Assembly (NCBI GenBank): GCA_009780035.1
Contig: WRAU01000003.1
Span: forward strand, 113,945 to 177,944
Length of the DNA: 64,000 nucleotides
Direction of reading: 5' to 3'
Source of the DNA: Alphaproteobacteria bacterium
GTDB lineage: Bacteria > Pseudomonadota > Alphaproteobacteria > WRAU01 > Hepatincolaceae
Shown here: piece after piece, positions 16,614-24,875 of the stretch
How the letters are laid out: the number at the start of each line of letters is the position of its first letter
How positions within the stretch are numbered: the stretch's first letter is position 1
The notes under the pieces: generated by a model
Told to the model about the DNA's origin: nothing
Database searches by the model: none
What the model saw: the letters and a program-made list of their open reading frames with translations, nothing else
Translations under genes and position numbers: made by a program

Positions 16614-16661
16614 AATAATCATTATTATTTTATAATAATATATTAGAAATATATTTGTCAA
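16614..16661 (-). promoter_or_regulatory. Promoter and Fur/Per box for the perR-ahpC unit
   Basis: On the minus strand TTGACA (16661-16656) is followed after 17-18 nt by TTATTA/TATTAT (about 16638-16632). Overlapping the expected transcription start is the perfect inverted repeat AATAATCATTATT (16614-16626), which matches the core of Fur and PerR boxes. Binding there would block transcription of the regulator and ahpC. Confidence 0.65.
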
Positions 16662-16671
16662 CTATTTTAAT

Positions 16672-16735
16672 TTTTTTATTTATATTAGAAGACTTGCTCC
16701 GTATTAAACAAGCCAGCAGCATAAAACTTCTAGGG
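16672..16735. repeat. Degenerate family A palindrome
   Basis: The words TTTATATTA, CGTATTAAA and GCAGCATAAAA appear in the family order, with a short CTTG / CAAG apical stem and TAGAAG / CTTCTA arms, but the loop is shortened. This is probably a decayed copy. Nothing else is evident in the gap 16.58-16.83 kb apart from the promoter. Confidence 0.4.
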
Positions 16736-16834
16736 AGATATGATGGAATTAGTTAATTAGACAAAAACAGCTTATACTAATGTAGTTATAAGCCAATAAA
16801 GCAGAATCGTAAATTATTTTTAATAAAGAATAAT

Positions 16835-17239
16835 TTAATCACTATCCGTCATGCTTTTCAGCAGATCTAAAATTATTCTTTTTTTAGACTCATCAATAGA
16901 TGAAAACATTGTAAGCAAAGCAATAGCATCAGCAGAAAGCTCATTGCTTTCTGCCACAGCTAAAACAGCAGCATTGCTTATAGAATCTTCATAATTGATA
17001 GTTTTAAAAAAGTATGACGGTTTAACCTTCAGCACTTTACATAAATCAAACAATCTGCTAGCACCAATTCGATTCAAGCCTTTTTCATATTTTTGCACCT
17101 GCTGAAAAGTTACGCCAAGACTTTCTGCCAGAACTTTCTGCGACATGCCTAATTCTTTTCTGCGTTTTTTTAGCTGTTCACCAGCGAATACATCAATATC
17201 CTTTGGCTGTCTGTTATGTTCGCTTAATTCGCCCATCAT
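16835..17239 (-). CDS. XRE-family helix-turn-helix transcriptional regulator
   Basis: This 134-residue protein has an N-terminal HTH_3 domain (AGEQLKKRRKELGMSQKVLA, then GVTFQQVQKYEKGLNRI, residues about 19-65) and a helical C-terminal part. A regulator of this type next to lnt and metK is a conserved alphaproteobacterial neighbour. ATG at 17239 or 17236 could start; the ribosome site GAGGT favours the second. A 25-bp inverted repeat upstream may be its own operator. Its targets are unknown. Confidence 0.88.
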   Translation of the reverse strand: MMGELSEHNRQPKDIDVFAGEQLKKRRKELGMSQKVLAESLGVTFQQVQKYEKGLNRIGASRLFDLCKVLKVKPSYFFKTINYEDSISNAAVLAVAESNELSADAIALLTMFSSIDESKKRIILDLLKSMTDSD

Positions 17240-17262
17240 ACCTCACATATTTTTAATTTCCA

Positions 17263-17287
17263 ACATATATTACAACCTGCAATATGT
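17263..17287 (-). promoter_or_regulatory. Candidate operator upstream of the XRE gene
   Basis: ACATATATT and AATATGT form an imperfect inverted repeat around ACAACCTGC, 24 nt upstream of the XRE start, in a TATA-rich promoter region. Autoregulation is inferred from position only. Confidence 0.35.
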
Positions 17288-17327
17288 ATAATATATAAAT
17301 TATATACCAATTCTTAATAAATACAAC

Positions 17328-18827
17328 CTAAACACTTTTCTTTCTTAAAAAAATTAATAGAACCATTATTCCATAAAGGATAAAAACCACATAATTTATA
17401 GTATGGTAATTAATTAAAGAAAAAATAGTTTTAACCTTTTTAATTGGCAAAACCAAATCAACATTAACTTTTTGGAATGGTTCTGCCTGATGCAAGAGCT
17501 TCCCTGTAAAATCGTAAGCACCAGAGATTCCTGTATTAGCAACCTTTAATGCAACCACACCAGTTTCAATACTTCTATATTTATAAATATCCCAATTTTG
17601 AGCTAATTCTATAGATTGATCAAACCATGCCTCATTGGCAACATTTACTATAAAATCAACATCATTAGCTGTTATTCCCTCTAAAGGAAATAATCCCTCA
17701 AAACAAACCGTCGGCACTAGACGATAATCATCCACCGCAAAAATATTTACTTTACTGCCCGGAGTTAAACTTTCTAAACCAACAAAACTAAAAAAATTCG
17801 GCAGATAATCCGCTAAAGGCATTCTTTCACCAAAAGGAACCAGTTTATTTTTATCATAATAATCAATGGTTTGATGGTTCACAATATTAAAAACACTATT
17901 AAAGGCGCGGTTTTTTTCATCGATTCGTAATACTCCAACAATTAATGCTGTGTTTTTAGGAGTCTGTCTAATTTTATTAGCAAAATATTCCGCATCAAAA
18001 TAAACAAAAGTAGTTTCCGGCAGGAAAATCATTTGCGGATTCACCTGCTCTATACTGTCGGATATTTGCGGCAGCACACTCGTTGCAATAATTTCAGAAT
18101 TATTAAGATTTATTTTAGTTGTTTGATCAATATTAGTCTGCACAAGGCGAATTCTAAGAGTTTTTTCTGGTGCAAGCGCATTCAAATGATTGATTCTTTC
18201 CTGACCGTAAATATAGAATCCTGCAAAAATTACTACTAATATTAAAAACAGATTATATCTAAATGCCCGTTTATAATTGCCATTAAATAAAATGAAACAC
18301 GAAAAAATCAAAGCATAAGTTAAAATGCTTAATCCTACCAAGCCAATTACTGAAACTATTTGAGTAATCGGCGGAATTTGTCCCCAAAGATATGCTGATA
18401 AAAACCAAGGAAAGCCGCCTAAAAAGTAAAATTTAAAGGCATCCATAGCACTCCAAGATAATACAAGCACCACATAAAAAAACTTTTCATTTTTATTTGC
18501 CCAATAAATAGGAATAGCTATCATAAGCATAAAAACAGAATATAAAAGAGCAAACCCTACTAAAACAAGTGCTCCTAATATCTTGGAATCAAAAGTGTAA
18601 TTAGCGGCATAAACCAGCCAATAGGCACCAAAACAGCTTATTACCAAAGCACTTAAAACTGCGAAGCGGACTGTTTCTTTTCTGTTTTTAGCACTTTTAA
18701 AAATAGCAGATATGCCAAGAATCGCAATTATTCCCAGCCATAAATAATTATAAGGAGCGAATCCTAAAACATAAAAAAAAGAAAACAGACAGATTAATAT
18801 GTATTTAAGTTTATTGCGTATTATCAT
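17328..18827 (-). CDS. lnt: Apolipoprotein N-acyltransferase
   Basis: Lnt adds the third acyl chain to lipoproteins at the inner membrane. The 499-residue protein has about six N-terminal membrane segments (LGFAPYNYLWLGIIAILG, GGFPWFLSAYLWGQ) and a C-terminal nitrilase domain with the catalytic Glu (FLPETTF), Lys (YYDKNKLVPFGERMPL) and Cys (VPTVCFEGLFP). I chose the ATG at 18827, preceded by GAGG; a TTG at 18851 is the alternative. It overlaps corC by 17 nt. Confidence 0.93.
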   Translation of the reverse strand: MIIRNKLKYILICLFSFFYVLGFAPYNYLWLGIIAILGISAIFKSAKNRKETVRFAVLSALVISCFGAYWLVYAANYTFDSKILGALVLVGFALLYSVFMLMIAIPIYWANKNEKFFYVVLVLSWSAMDAFKFYFLGGFPWFLSAYLWGQIPPITQIVSVIGLVGLSILTYALIFSCFILFNGNYKRAFRYNLFLILVVIFAGFYIYGQERINHLNALAPEKTLRIRLVQTNIDQTTKINLNNSEIIATSVLPQISDSIEQVNPQMIFLPETTFVYFDAEYFANKIRQTPKNTALIVGVLRIDEKNRAFNSVFNIVNHQTIDYYDKNKLVPFGERMPLADYLPNFFSFVGLESLTPGSKVNIFAVDDYRLVPTVCFEGLFPLEGITANDVDFIVNVANEAWFDQSIELAQNWDIYKYRSIETGVVALKVANTGISGAYDFTGKLLHQAEPFQKVNVDLVLPIKKVKTIFSLINYHTINYVVFILYGIMVLLIFLRKKSV

Positions 18828-19716
18828 TTTTATGTAAGCCTCTATAATCAACCATAACCTTATTAATTTTCAACGGATCAACCGAAATAATTTTAAACTC
18901 GATTCCCGACGGATGAATAATAATTTCACTTTTCGAGGGAACATACCCTACAAGCGCTACTATCAGCCCAGATATGGTATTTGATTCTTCATTTTCTTCC
19001 TGCGTGCTAAATCTGCCGGTATATTCTTCTAAATCATGAATATTTACCCTGCCATCTGCCTCAAGAATTCCTGATTCAATTTCAATAATCTTAGGAGCAG
19101 GAGCTTTATTGTATTCATCGCGAATCCCGCCGATAATTTCTTCTAAAATGTCTTCAAAAGTAATTAAACCATCTACACCGCCAAATTCATCAACCACCAT
19201 CGCCATATGAACGCCTTTCAACTTCATTTCATAAAGCAGATCTAAAAGTTTCATATAAGGAGAAATAAACAAAACACCCCTAACCATATTCGGCAGTTTT
19301 GCCTGATGTTTTTTACGCAATGAAGGCAGCAAATCTTTAACATGAATAAAACCAATGGTATTATCAAGATTATCCTCATAAATTGGAATTCTTGAAAACC
19401 CGCTTTTACTCATAATTTTTATGATGTCTTCAACCTCAGACTCAACAGGAGCAGCAATAATATCGATTCTTGGAATCATAATATCCTGCGCCCTTTTGTC
19501 TCTAAAGTCTATAATATTTTTAATAAAATAGTTTTCAGATACATCATTGCCATCCTTAGTATAATATAAAGAGAACATCTCTAGCAGCTTTTCATAGCGC
19601 AAAGTATCTATTTTATCTTTATATTGTTCAATTTTCTTTTTATTAAAAAAATTTATTCTGTCAAAGAATCTAGAAAACCCCTTCTTGACCTCTCCCTCCA
19701 AAACTTTTATCTCCAA
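18811..19716 (-). CDS. corC: CorC/HlyC-family CBS-domain protein
   Basis: This 301-residue soluble protein has two CBS domains (MIPRIDIIAAPVESEVEDI; MKLKGVHMAMVVDEFGGVDG) and a C-terminal CorC/HlyC domain (EADGRVNIHDLEEYTG). It is linked to magnesium and cobalt efflux or to membrane homeostasis in other bacteria. The start is a TTG: 19716, or 19701, which has GGAG nine bases upstream within the end of ybeY. It lies between ybeY and lnt, as is usual in alphaproteobacteria. Confidence 0.9.
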   Translation of the reverse strand: MEIKVLEGEVKKGFSRFFDRINFFNKKKIEQYKDKIDTLRYEKLLEMFSLYYTKDGNDVSENYFIKNIIDFRDKRAQDIMIPRIDIIAAPVESEVEDIIKIMSKSGFSRIPIYEDNLDNTIGFIHVKDLLPSLRKKHQAKLPNMVRGVLFISPYMKLLDLLYEMKLKGVHMAMVVDEFGGVDGLITFEDILEEIIGGIRDEYNKAPAPKIIEIESGILEADGRVNIHDLEEYTGRFSTQEENEESNTISGLIVALVGYVPSKSEIIIHPSGIEFKIISVDPLKINKVMVDYRGLHKNDNTQ

Positions 19717-20261
19717 TAATTTGATACTATACTATTAGTTGATAATTCTAACTTATGCAATATATTTTCTTCAGTATTATACATTAAAACTGCTTCATTT
19801 TCCAAATTATGATCAAATCCTAATAAATGAAGCACTCCATGAATTAATAATCTAAAGTAATGATGCTCTATCAGCACTTTCTGCTCTAAGGATTCTTTTG
19901 CCAAAGTTTCCATTGAAATAAAAATTTCTCCTAAATGTATGGGGGCTGTAAAATCTTTATTAAAGTCTTCAGCCGAAAAATAAGCTAAGGACAAAACATT
20001 GGTCGGTTCTTTTTTATTACGGTATTTAAAATTTATTTCTGTGATTTTTTTATCATCTACCAAATATAAATCTAAAAAAATTTCCTTAGAAATACAGAAA
20101 CGGAAGTTTTCATTATTTTCACTTAAGTATTTTAAAACAAGGACAATAACTTCTTTAGAATCGCTCTTATATTTATTAACTTGCTTCACCGGAAACTCTT
20201 CCCGTATGCTTTGCAATTGACTTACGATGGATATGTGTAAATTATTCAACAATTTCACCAA
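19707..20261 (-). CDS. ybeY: Endoribonuclease YbeY (16S rRNA maturation)
   Basis: YbeY is a zinc-dependent RNase needed for 16S rRNA 3' end maturation and ribosome quality control. The metal-binding motif HGVLHLLGFDH (about 146-156) is intact, and NEPTNVLSLAYF matches the family. The start is non-ATG (TTG 20261, GTG 20258 or TTG 20252), overlapping the miaB stop. PhoH, normally between miaB and ybeY in alphaproteobacteria, is absent here. Confidence 0.94.
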   Translation of the reverse strand: MVKLLNNLHISIVSQLQSIREEFPVKQVNKYKSDSKEVIVLVLKYLSENNENFRFCISKEIFLDLYLVDDKKITEINFKYRNKKEPTNVLSLAYFSAEDFNKDFTAPIHLGEIFISMETLAKESLEQKVLIEHHYFRLLIHGVLHLLGFDHNLENEAVLMYNTEENILHKLELSTNSIVSNYWR

Positions 20262-21600
20262 TTAAACTTGTATTATAGTTGCTCAATATTTTTACTTTAT
20301 AAATTTTTCCAAGCCTTTCCTCAGTCATGCCGTTAACCGCTACCGCCTGCATATATGGGCTTTTGCCGACAAGCTGCCCCTTAAACTTGCCTTTTCTATC
20401 GAATAAAATATCCATAGTTTTACCTACAGTTTTTTCATTAAATTCACGCTGGGTTTGCTTTAGTAAATCTTGCAGAACATACAGCCGTTTTTCTTTTATT
20501 TCCAGCGGAATCTGGTTTTCATAATCTATTGACGGCGTGCCAAGACGAGGACTATAAGCAAACGAAAATGATTGAATAAAACCCACTTGCCGCACTACAT
20601 CTAGCGTTTCCTCAAAATCTTCCTCTGTTTCATCAGGAAAGCCAACAATAAAATCTGAAGAAAATGCTAAATCTTCCCGCGCTTCCTTCAGTCTTGCAAC
20701 TAGATTTAAATATTGTTCTTTTGTATGGTTTCTATTCATACTCCGCAGAATTCTATTAGACCCAGCCTGAATTGGCAAATGCAGAAAAGGCATTAGTTTC
20801 GGCTGATTTTTGTGGGCGGCTATTAAATCTTCATCTACCTCTGCCGGATATGATGTAAGATAACGAATCCTTTGCAGACCCTCAATAGCAGATATTTTAT
20901 CTATCAGTTTTGCTAAATTCCATTCTGCCCCCTCATGAGACATGCCATGATAGGCATTAACATTCTGTCCCAGCAGAGTAATTTCTGTTGCCCCTTCTTT
21001 TACAAGTTTATTAACTTCTTCCAAAACCTGCCAGGTAGGGCGGGAATATTCCGCCCCTCTAGTATATGGCACAACACAGTAGGTGCAAAATTTATCGCAG
21101 CCTTCTTGCACGGCAATAAAAGCACTGCCATTATTTATACGAGATTTATCAAAGACTGTGCTCCCTATGGAATCAAACTTTTCTTCCACTGGGAAATCGG
21201 TATCGCATACCTTAGCATGCTCGATTTCAATTTTTTTAATCATGCTCTCAAGGCGATGCCAAGTCTGCGGACCAAAAACTAAATCTACACAAGGTGCGCG
21301 TTTAATAATTTCTTCACCCTCTGCTTGGGCTACGCAACCGGATACTCCTATAATAAGACTCTGCCCGATTTTCTGCCTTCTTTGTTTTAAAATATTTAAT
21401 CTGCCGATATCGGAATAAACTTTTTCTGTTGCTTTTTCCCGCACATGGCAGGTATTTAGAATTACTAAATCCGACTCCGTAGAATCCTCGCTATGAACAT
21501 AGCCTAAACTTTGTAGAATCTCACTAATTCTTTGGGAATCATAAACATTCATCTGGCATCCCCAAGTTTTTATGTGATATTTTTTTTGCCTTTGCTGCAT
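20242..21600 (-). CDS. miaB: tRNA-2-methylthio-N6-dimethylallyladenosine synthase
   Basis: MiaB is a radical-SAM methylthiotransferase modifying A37 of tRNAs. The 452-residue protein has the N-terminal cluster domain (TWGCQMNVYDS, LNTCHVREKA, GCVAQ), the radical-SAM CxxxCxxC in GCDKFCTYCVVPYTRG (about 157-172) and a C-terminal TRAM domain. It ends one base before the tsaB stop region (the two abut at 21600) and continues into ybeY. Confidence 0.97.
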   Translation of the reverse strand: MQQRQKKYHIKTWGCQMNVYDSQRISEILQSLGYVHSEDSTESDLVILNTCHVREKATEKVYSDIGRLNILKQRRQKIGQSLIIGVSGCVAQAEGEEIIKRAPCVDLVFGPQTWHRLESMIKKIEIEHAKVCDTDFPVEEKFDSIGSTVFDKSRINNGSAFIAVQEGCDKFCTYCVVPYTRGAEYSRPTWQVLEEVNKLVKEGATEITLLGQNVNAYHGMSHEGAEWNLAKLIDKISAIEGLQRIRYLTSYPAEVDEDLIAAHKNQPKLMPFLHLPIQAGSNRILRSMNRNHTKEQYLNLVARLKEAREDLAFSSDFIVGFPDETEEDFEETLDVVRQVGFIQSFSFAYSPRLGTPSIDYENQIPLEIKEKRLYVLQDLLKQTQREFNEKTVGKTMDILFDRKGKFKGQLVGKSPYMQAVAVNGMTEERLGKIYKVKILSNYNTSLIGEIVE

Positions 21601-22274
21601 TATTTATCCTTAATTATCATATCAACCTCTTTTGCATAAAGAGGTTCAATATTTGTCATAAATTTACCGCTATCATATAAGTAAACAGCCTCATCCCCCA
21701 ATATTTTCATAGACGGAGCGGTTATATTCTGCAAATAAGCAGCACTCTTAAAATAAGATATTTCTTTAAATAAGCTCTGTTTATTGCCGACAAACATGAA
21801 GTTTTCCGGCAAAATTTTGCATAAAACTTCATTTTGTTTAAAAAAATTCTCTAAATCATCTTCATCGATATAAATATCAGCAATAATCTGCTTATTTTCA
21901 TGGAATACAGCTATTACGCAGCCTCTTTTACCAATATCAACTGCCGCCACAACAAAGCTATCCTGTGCTGCCTCTTTAAACATAACAAAAGATGCGCTAA
22001 AAGTAAAAACGGGAATATTAAGCGCCAAATGCAAAACCTTCGCTACGACAATGGCAATACGCACTCCGGTAAAATAACCTGCACCATTAATTAAAGCAAT
22101 AAAATTAAGATCTCTTAAAATAATTTGATTCCTATTAAGCATATTGCTTATATACTGCAAAAGAACATCGGAAATATTAATCCGCTCTGCCATGCTAAAA
22201 CTATCAATTATTACGCCGTCTTTTAGCAAAGCTAGCTGCAGTTTATTAGAAGTATCTAAAGCTAATCCATACAT
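21600..22274 (-). CDS. tsaB: tRNA threonylcarbamoyladenosine biosynthesis protein TsaB
   Basis: TsaB is the inactive Kae1-like partner of TsaD in making t6A37 of tRNA. The 224-residue protein has GLALDTSNKLQLAL at the N-terminus and GAGYFTGVRIAIVVAKVL, the family equivalent of GPGSFTGLRIG. I use the ATG at 22274, which overlaps the upstream stop (TAATG); a TTG at 22295 would lengthen it by seven residues. Confidence 0.92.
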   Translation of the reverse strand: MYGLALDTSNKLQLALLKDGVIIDSFSMAERINISDVLLQYISNMLNRNQIILRDLNFIALINGAGYFTGVRIAIVVAKVLHLALNIPVFTFSASFVMFKEAAQDSFVVAAVDIGKRGCVIAVFHENKQIIADIYIDEDDLENFFKQNEVLCKILPENFMFVGNKQSLFKEISYFKSAAYLQNITAPSMKILGDEAVYLYDSGKFMTNIEPLYAKEVDMIIKDK

Positions 22275-23296
22275 TAATTTAAAACAGTTAAACAAATATT
22301 TCTATATTGTGTAGAGAAGGTTGTATAATTATCAAATTTACCTAAAGAATTAGTAAGTATAATATTATACAGTATATCCGTATAGTCTTTTTCAGCTGAA
22401 TATCTATATAAAGCAGGAACTAATCTTCTAGCATTTAAAGTTCCGTCGCTTATACGCATTCTGCGGCGCATATTTCTAAATTCTTTATAACTGTTATGAG
22501 TATTAATGTTTATATAAAATGATCTTATAGCATCTTCTAATGTATCAAACTTCTTAACTACATGATTTTGATGCGATTCCCGCCCCAATGGGATAATGCC
22601 GGAATTTTCATCAAAAGTCCATTGTGAAAATAAAGAATTTCCCTCCTGCAAAAACCGTGAAGCTCCCCAGCCAGTTTCTTTAGCCGAAATTCCTAAAGCA
22701 ATAGAAGTAGGAATAATATCTACCCGTAAAAGCAGCTCATCGATAGCATCAACATAAGTCCAAAAATCATCATTTTTTAATTTAACATTATATTTATCAG
22801 CGAGATAATCAATAAAAGCAAAATCTTCAGCCATTACAGGCTCATTTATCATTCTGGAATTAATTTCTATAAGACGCGCCCGCTCGTTCAGCACTTCCTT
22901 TTGAACTTTCAATAAAATCGGCAATAGAATATTAATATATGTATCTTTTTTTAACTGCAAATCTTTAATGCCGGCTAAACTAGTTGGCATATTATTAAAA
23001 AATACAGGAAGCACTAGATATTTATTTGCCGATGAACTATAAAAATCATTTAATTTCTTAACCAAGTTAGGATCATCTTCATGCAGATATAAACACTGTC
23101 TTGAATAAATATTAGTTTTCAGCATAGTATTTAAAACATAATCATTAGAAAATATTTTATCGGTAAATCTATAAAGAAATAAGAAAAGCAACAATATAAA
23201 AATTAAAGCCAGCACTGTAGATTTAAAAAAGCAGCCCTTAATAAATTTTATAATGCGTGCAAAGTTTATGGGATCTGTATTTATCTTCTTACTCAA
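22274..23296 (-). CDS. Bax-like glucosaminidase-domain membrane protein
   Basis: The 340-residue protein has one N-terminal membrane segment (about 26-43, VLALIFILLLFLFLYRF) and a periplasmic domain similar to E. coli Bax and the glucosaminidase family: SIALGISAKETGWGASRF with the catalytic Glu, followed by GNSLFSQW. It probably cleaves peptidoglycan glycan strands. It shares 8 nt with the preceding nfu gene and 1-3 nt with tsaB, so it is co-transcribed. Confidence 0.75.
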   Translation of the reverse strand: MSKKINTDPINFARIIKFIKGCFFKSTVLALIFILLLFLFLYRFTDKIFSNDYVLNTMLKTNIYSRQCLYLHEDDPNLVKKLNDFYSSSANKYLVLPVFFNNMPTSLAGIKDLQLKKDTYINILLPILLKVQKEVLNERARLIEINSRMINEPVMAEDFAFIDYLADKYNVKLKNDDFWTYVDAIDELLLRVDIIPTSIALGISAKETGWGASRFLQEGNSLFSQWTFDENSGIIPLGRESHQNHVVKKFDTLEDAIRSFYININTHNSYKEFRNMRRRMRISDGTLNARRLVPALYRYSAEKDYTDILYNIILTNSLGKFDNYTTFSTQYRNICLTVLN

Positions 23297-23861
23297 TACT
23301 TATAACCTCTTTTATCTCAGGAATATAATATTTCAGCATATTTTCAATGCCGTTTTTTAGAGTAATACTTGAACTAGGACAGCCGGCACAAGACCCATAT
23401 AAACTTAAATAAACTACACCATCATCGTAGTCTCTAAAAAGAATATCTCCGCCGTCCATAGCCACAGCCGGACGAATTCTTTCCTCAAAAAGCTCTTCTA
23501 TTTTAGCGATAATTTCTTGGTCCTGTTTATTTTTTCCTTTAACTTTAAAACTTTCACTTAAACTCTCAATATTTTCCACTAATATAGGCTGCCCACTGCT
23601 AATAAAATCTGAAAGCAAAGCCAGTATCTGCGGTTTTAAATAACTCCAGGAGTTTTCATTTTCTACTACTATTGAAATAAAATCGCTGCCTAAAAAAACT
23701 CCGCGAATATCGCTTAAATCAAATAATTTTAAAACTAAAGGCGAAGATTTGCTTTCATCTTTATTTTTAAAATGGTAGGTTTGATTATTTTCTAAAATCT
23801 CTTGATTCAGAAAAAATTTCAAAGTATTAGGGTTCGGTGTTTCTTGAACTTCTATAAACAT
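23289..23861 (-). CDS. NifU-like iron-sulfur cluster carrier (Nfu)
   Basis: The 190-residue protein has an N-terminal Nfu domain (QETPNPNTLKFFLNQEIL) and a C-terminal NifU domain (about 110-190) with the cluster-binding CAGC in GSCAGCPSSSITLKNGI. It carries a 4Fe-4S cluster to target apoproteins and is the bacterial counterpart of mitochondrial NFU1. MiaB, two genes away, is a plausible client. Confidence 0.94.
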   Translation of the reverse strand: MFIEVQETPNPNTLKFFLNQEILENNQTYHFKNKDESKSSPLVLKLFDLSDIRGVFLGSDFISIVVENENSWSYLKPQILALLSDFISSGQPILVENIESLSESFKVKGKNKQDQEIIAKIEELFEERIRPAVAMDGGDILFRDYDDGVVYLSLYGSCAGCPSSSITLKNGIENMLKYYIPEIKEVISIE

Positions 23862-23876
23862 AGTATTTCTCTTTAA

Positions 23877-24875
23877 TTACAAATTAACAAATCCCATCGC
23901 CTCTTTAACTTCCAAGAGTTTTTTGCTGGATATGCTTGCAGCTTGATGGTTCCCTTTGTTTAATATATCTAATAAATAATCTTGATTTTTAAATAAATCA
24001 ACTTGTTTCTTACGAATAGGCGCTATTACACTAACAAGAAGCTCTGCTAAATCTTTCTTAAACTCAACAAAACCCTTGCTTTCATATGCTGATATAATTT
24101 TTTCACGGGACATTTTAGCCGCAAAGGCATAAATATTAAGCAAATTATTAACCTCCGGACGCTCGTTTAAATTTTCTTCCACGCTTGGAAAAGGCAGCGA
24201 GTCTGTTTTAGCCTTCATAATTTTACTAATAATATCCTCGTCTGCATCATCTAATAAAATTTTAGCAAAGTCTGATGGATCAGATTTCGACATTTTCTTA
24301 GTGCCATCACGCAAAGACATAATTCTAGCATTTTCCTTAAGAATAAGCGGCTCAGGAATTTTAAAAATTGCTCGGTAATCATTATTAAATTTTATAGCAA
24401 TATCACGGGCTAACTCAATATGCTGCTTTTGATCTTCACCCACTGGCACTAAATCGGTATTGTATAACAAAATATCAGCCGCCATTAAATTAGGATAAAC
24501 ATAAAGCCCCACCGAGCTGTTTTCTTTATTTTTACCAGCCTTATCTTTAAATTGAGTCATACGGTTAAGCCAGCCAATTCTTGCTACACAGTTCAGCATC
24601 CAAGCTAATTCTGCATGATTGCTATTACTGCTTTGAGCAAATAAAATAGATTTTTCCGGATTGACTCCTGCTGCAATAATTAGCGATGCTGCTTTTAAAA
24701 TATTATGGCGCAGCTCAACTGGATTTTGAAATACGGTAATCGCATGCAAATCAACAATGCAATAAATATTCTGCACATCATTTGTTTGCAAATTAACCCA
24801 ATTGCTGATGGCTCCGGCATAATTTCCTAAATGAATGCCTCCTGTAGGCTGAATTCCTGAAAAGATAGTCTGCAT
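23877..24875 (-). CDS. trpS: Tryptophanyl-tRNA synthetase
   Basis: This class I synthetase of 332 residues has the HIGH-type motif GGIHLGNYAG near residue 14 and KKMSKSDPSDF (KMSKS) near 195. GVNPEKSILFAQSSN and LYPNLMAADILLY-like segments are as in the family. It overlaps murJ by one base. Confidence 0.97.
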   Translation of the reverse strand: MQTIFSGIQPTGGIHLGNYAGAISNWVNLQTNDVQNIYCIVDLHAITVFQNPVELRHNILKAASLIIAAGVNPEKSILFAQSSNSNHAELAWMLNCVARIGWLNRMTQFKDKAGKNKENSSVGLYVYPNLMAADILLYNTDLVPVGEDQKQHIELARDIAIKFNNDYRAIFKIPEPLILKENARIMSLRDGTKKMSKSDPSDFAKILLDDADEDIISKIMKAKTDSLPFPSVEENLNERPEVNNLLNIYAFAAKMSREKIISAYESKGFVEFKKDLAELLVSVIAPIRKKQVDLFKNQDYLLDILNKGNHQAASISSKKLLEVKEAMGFVNL

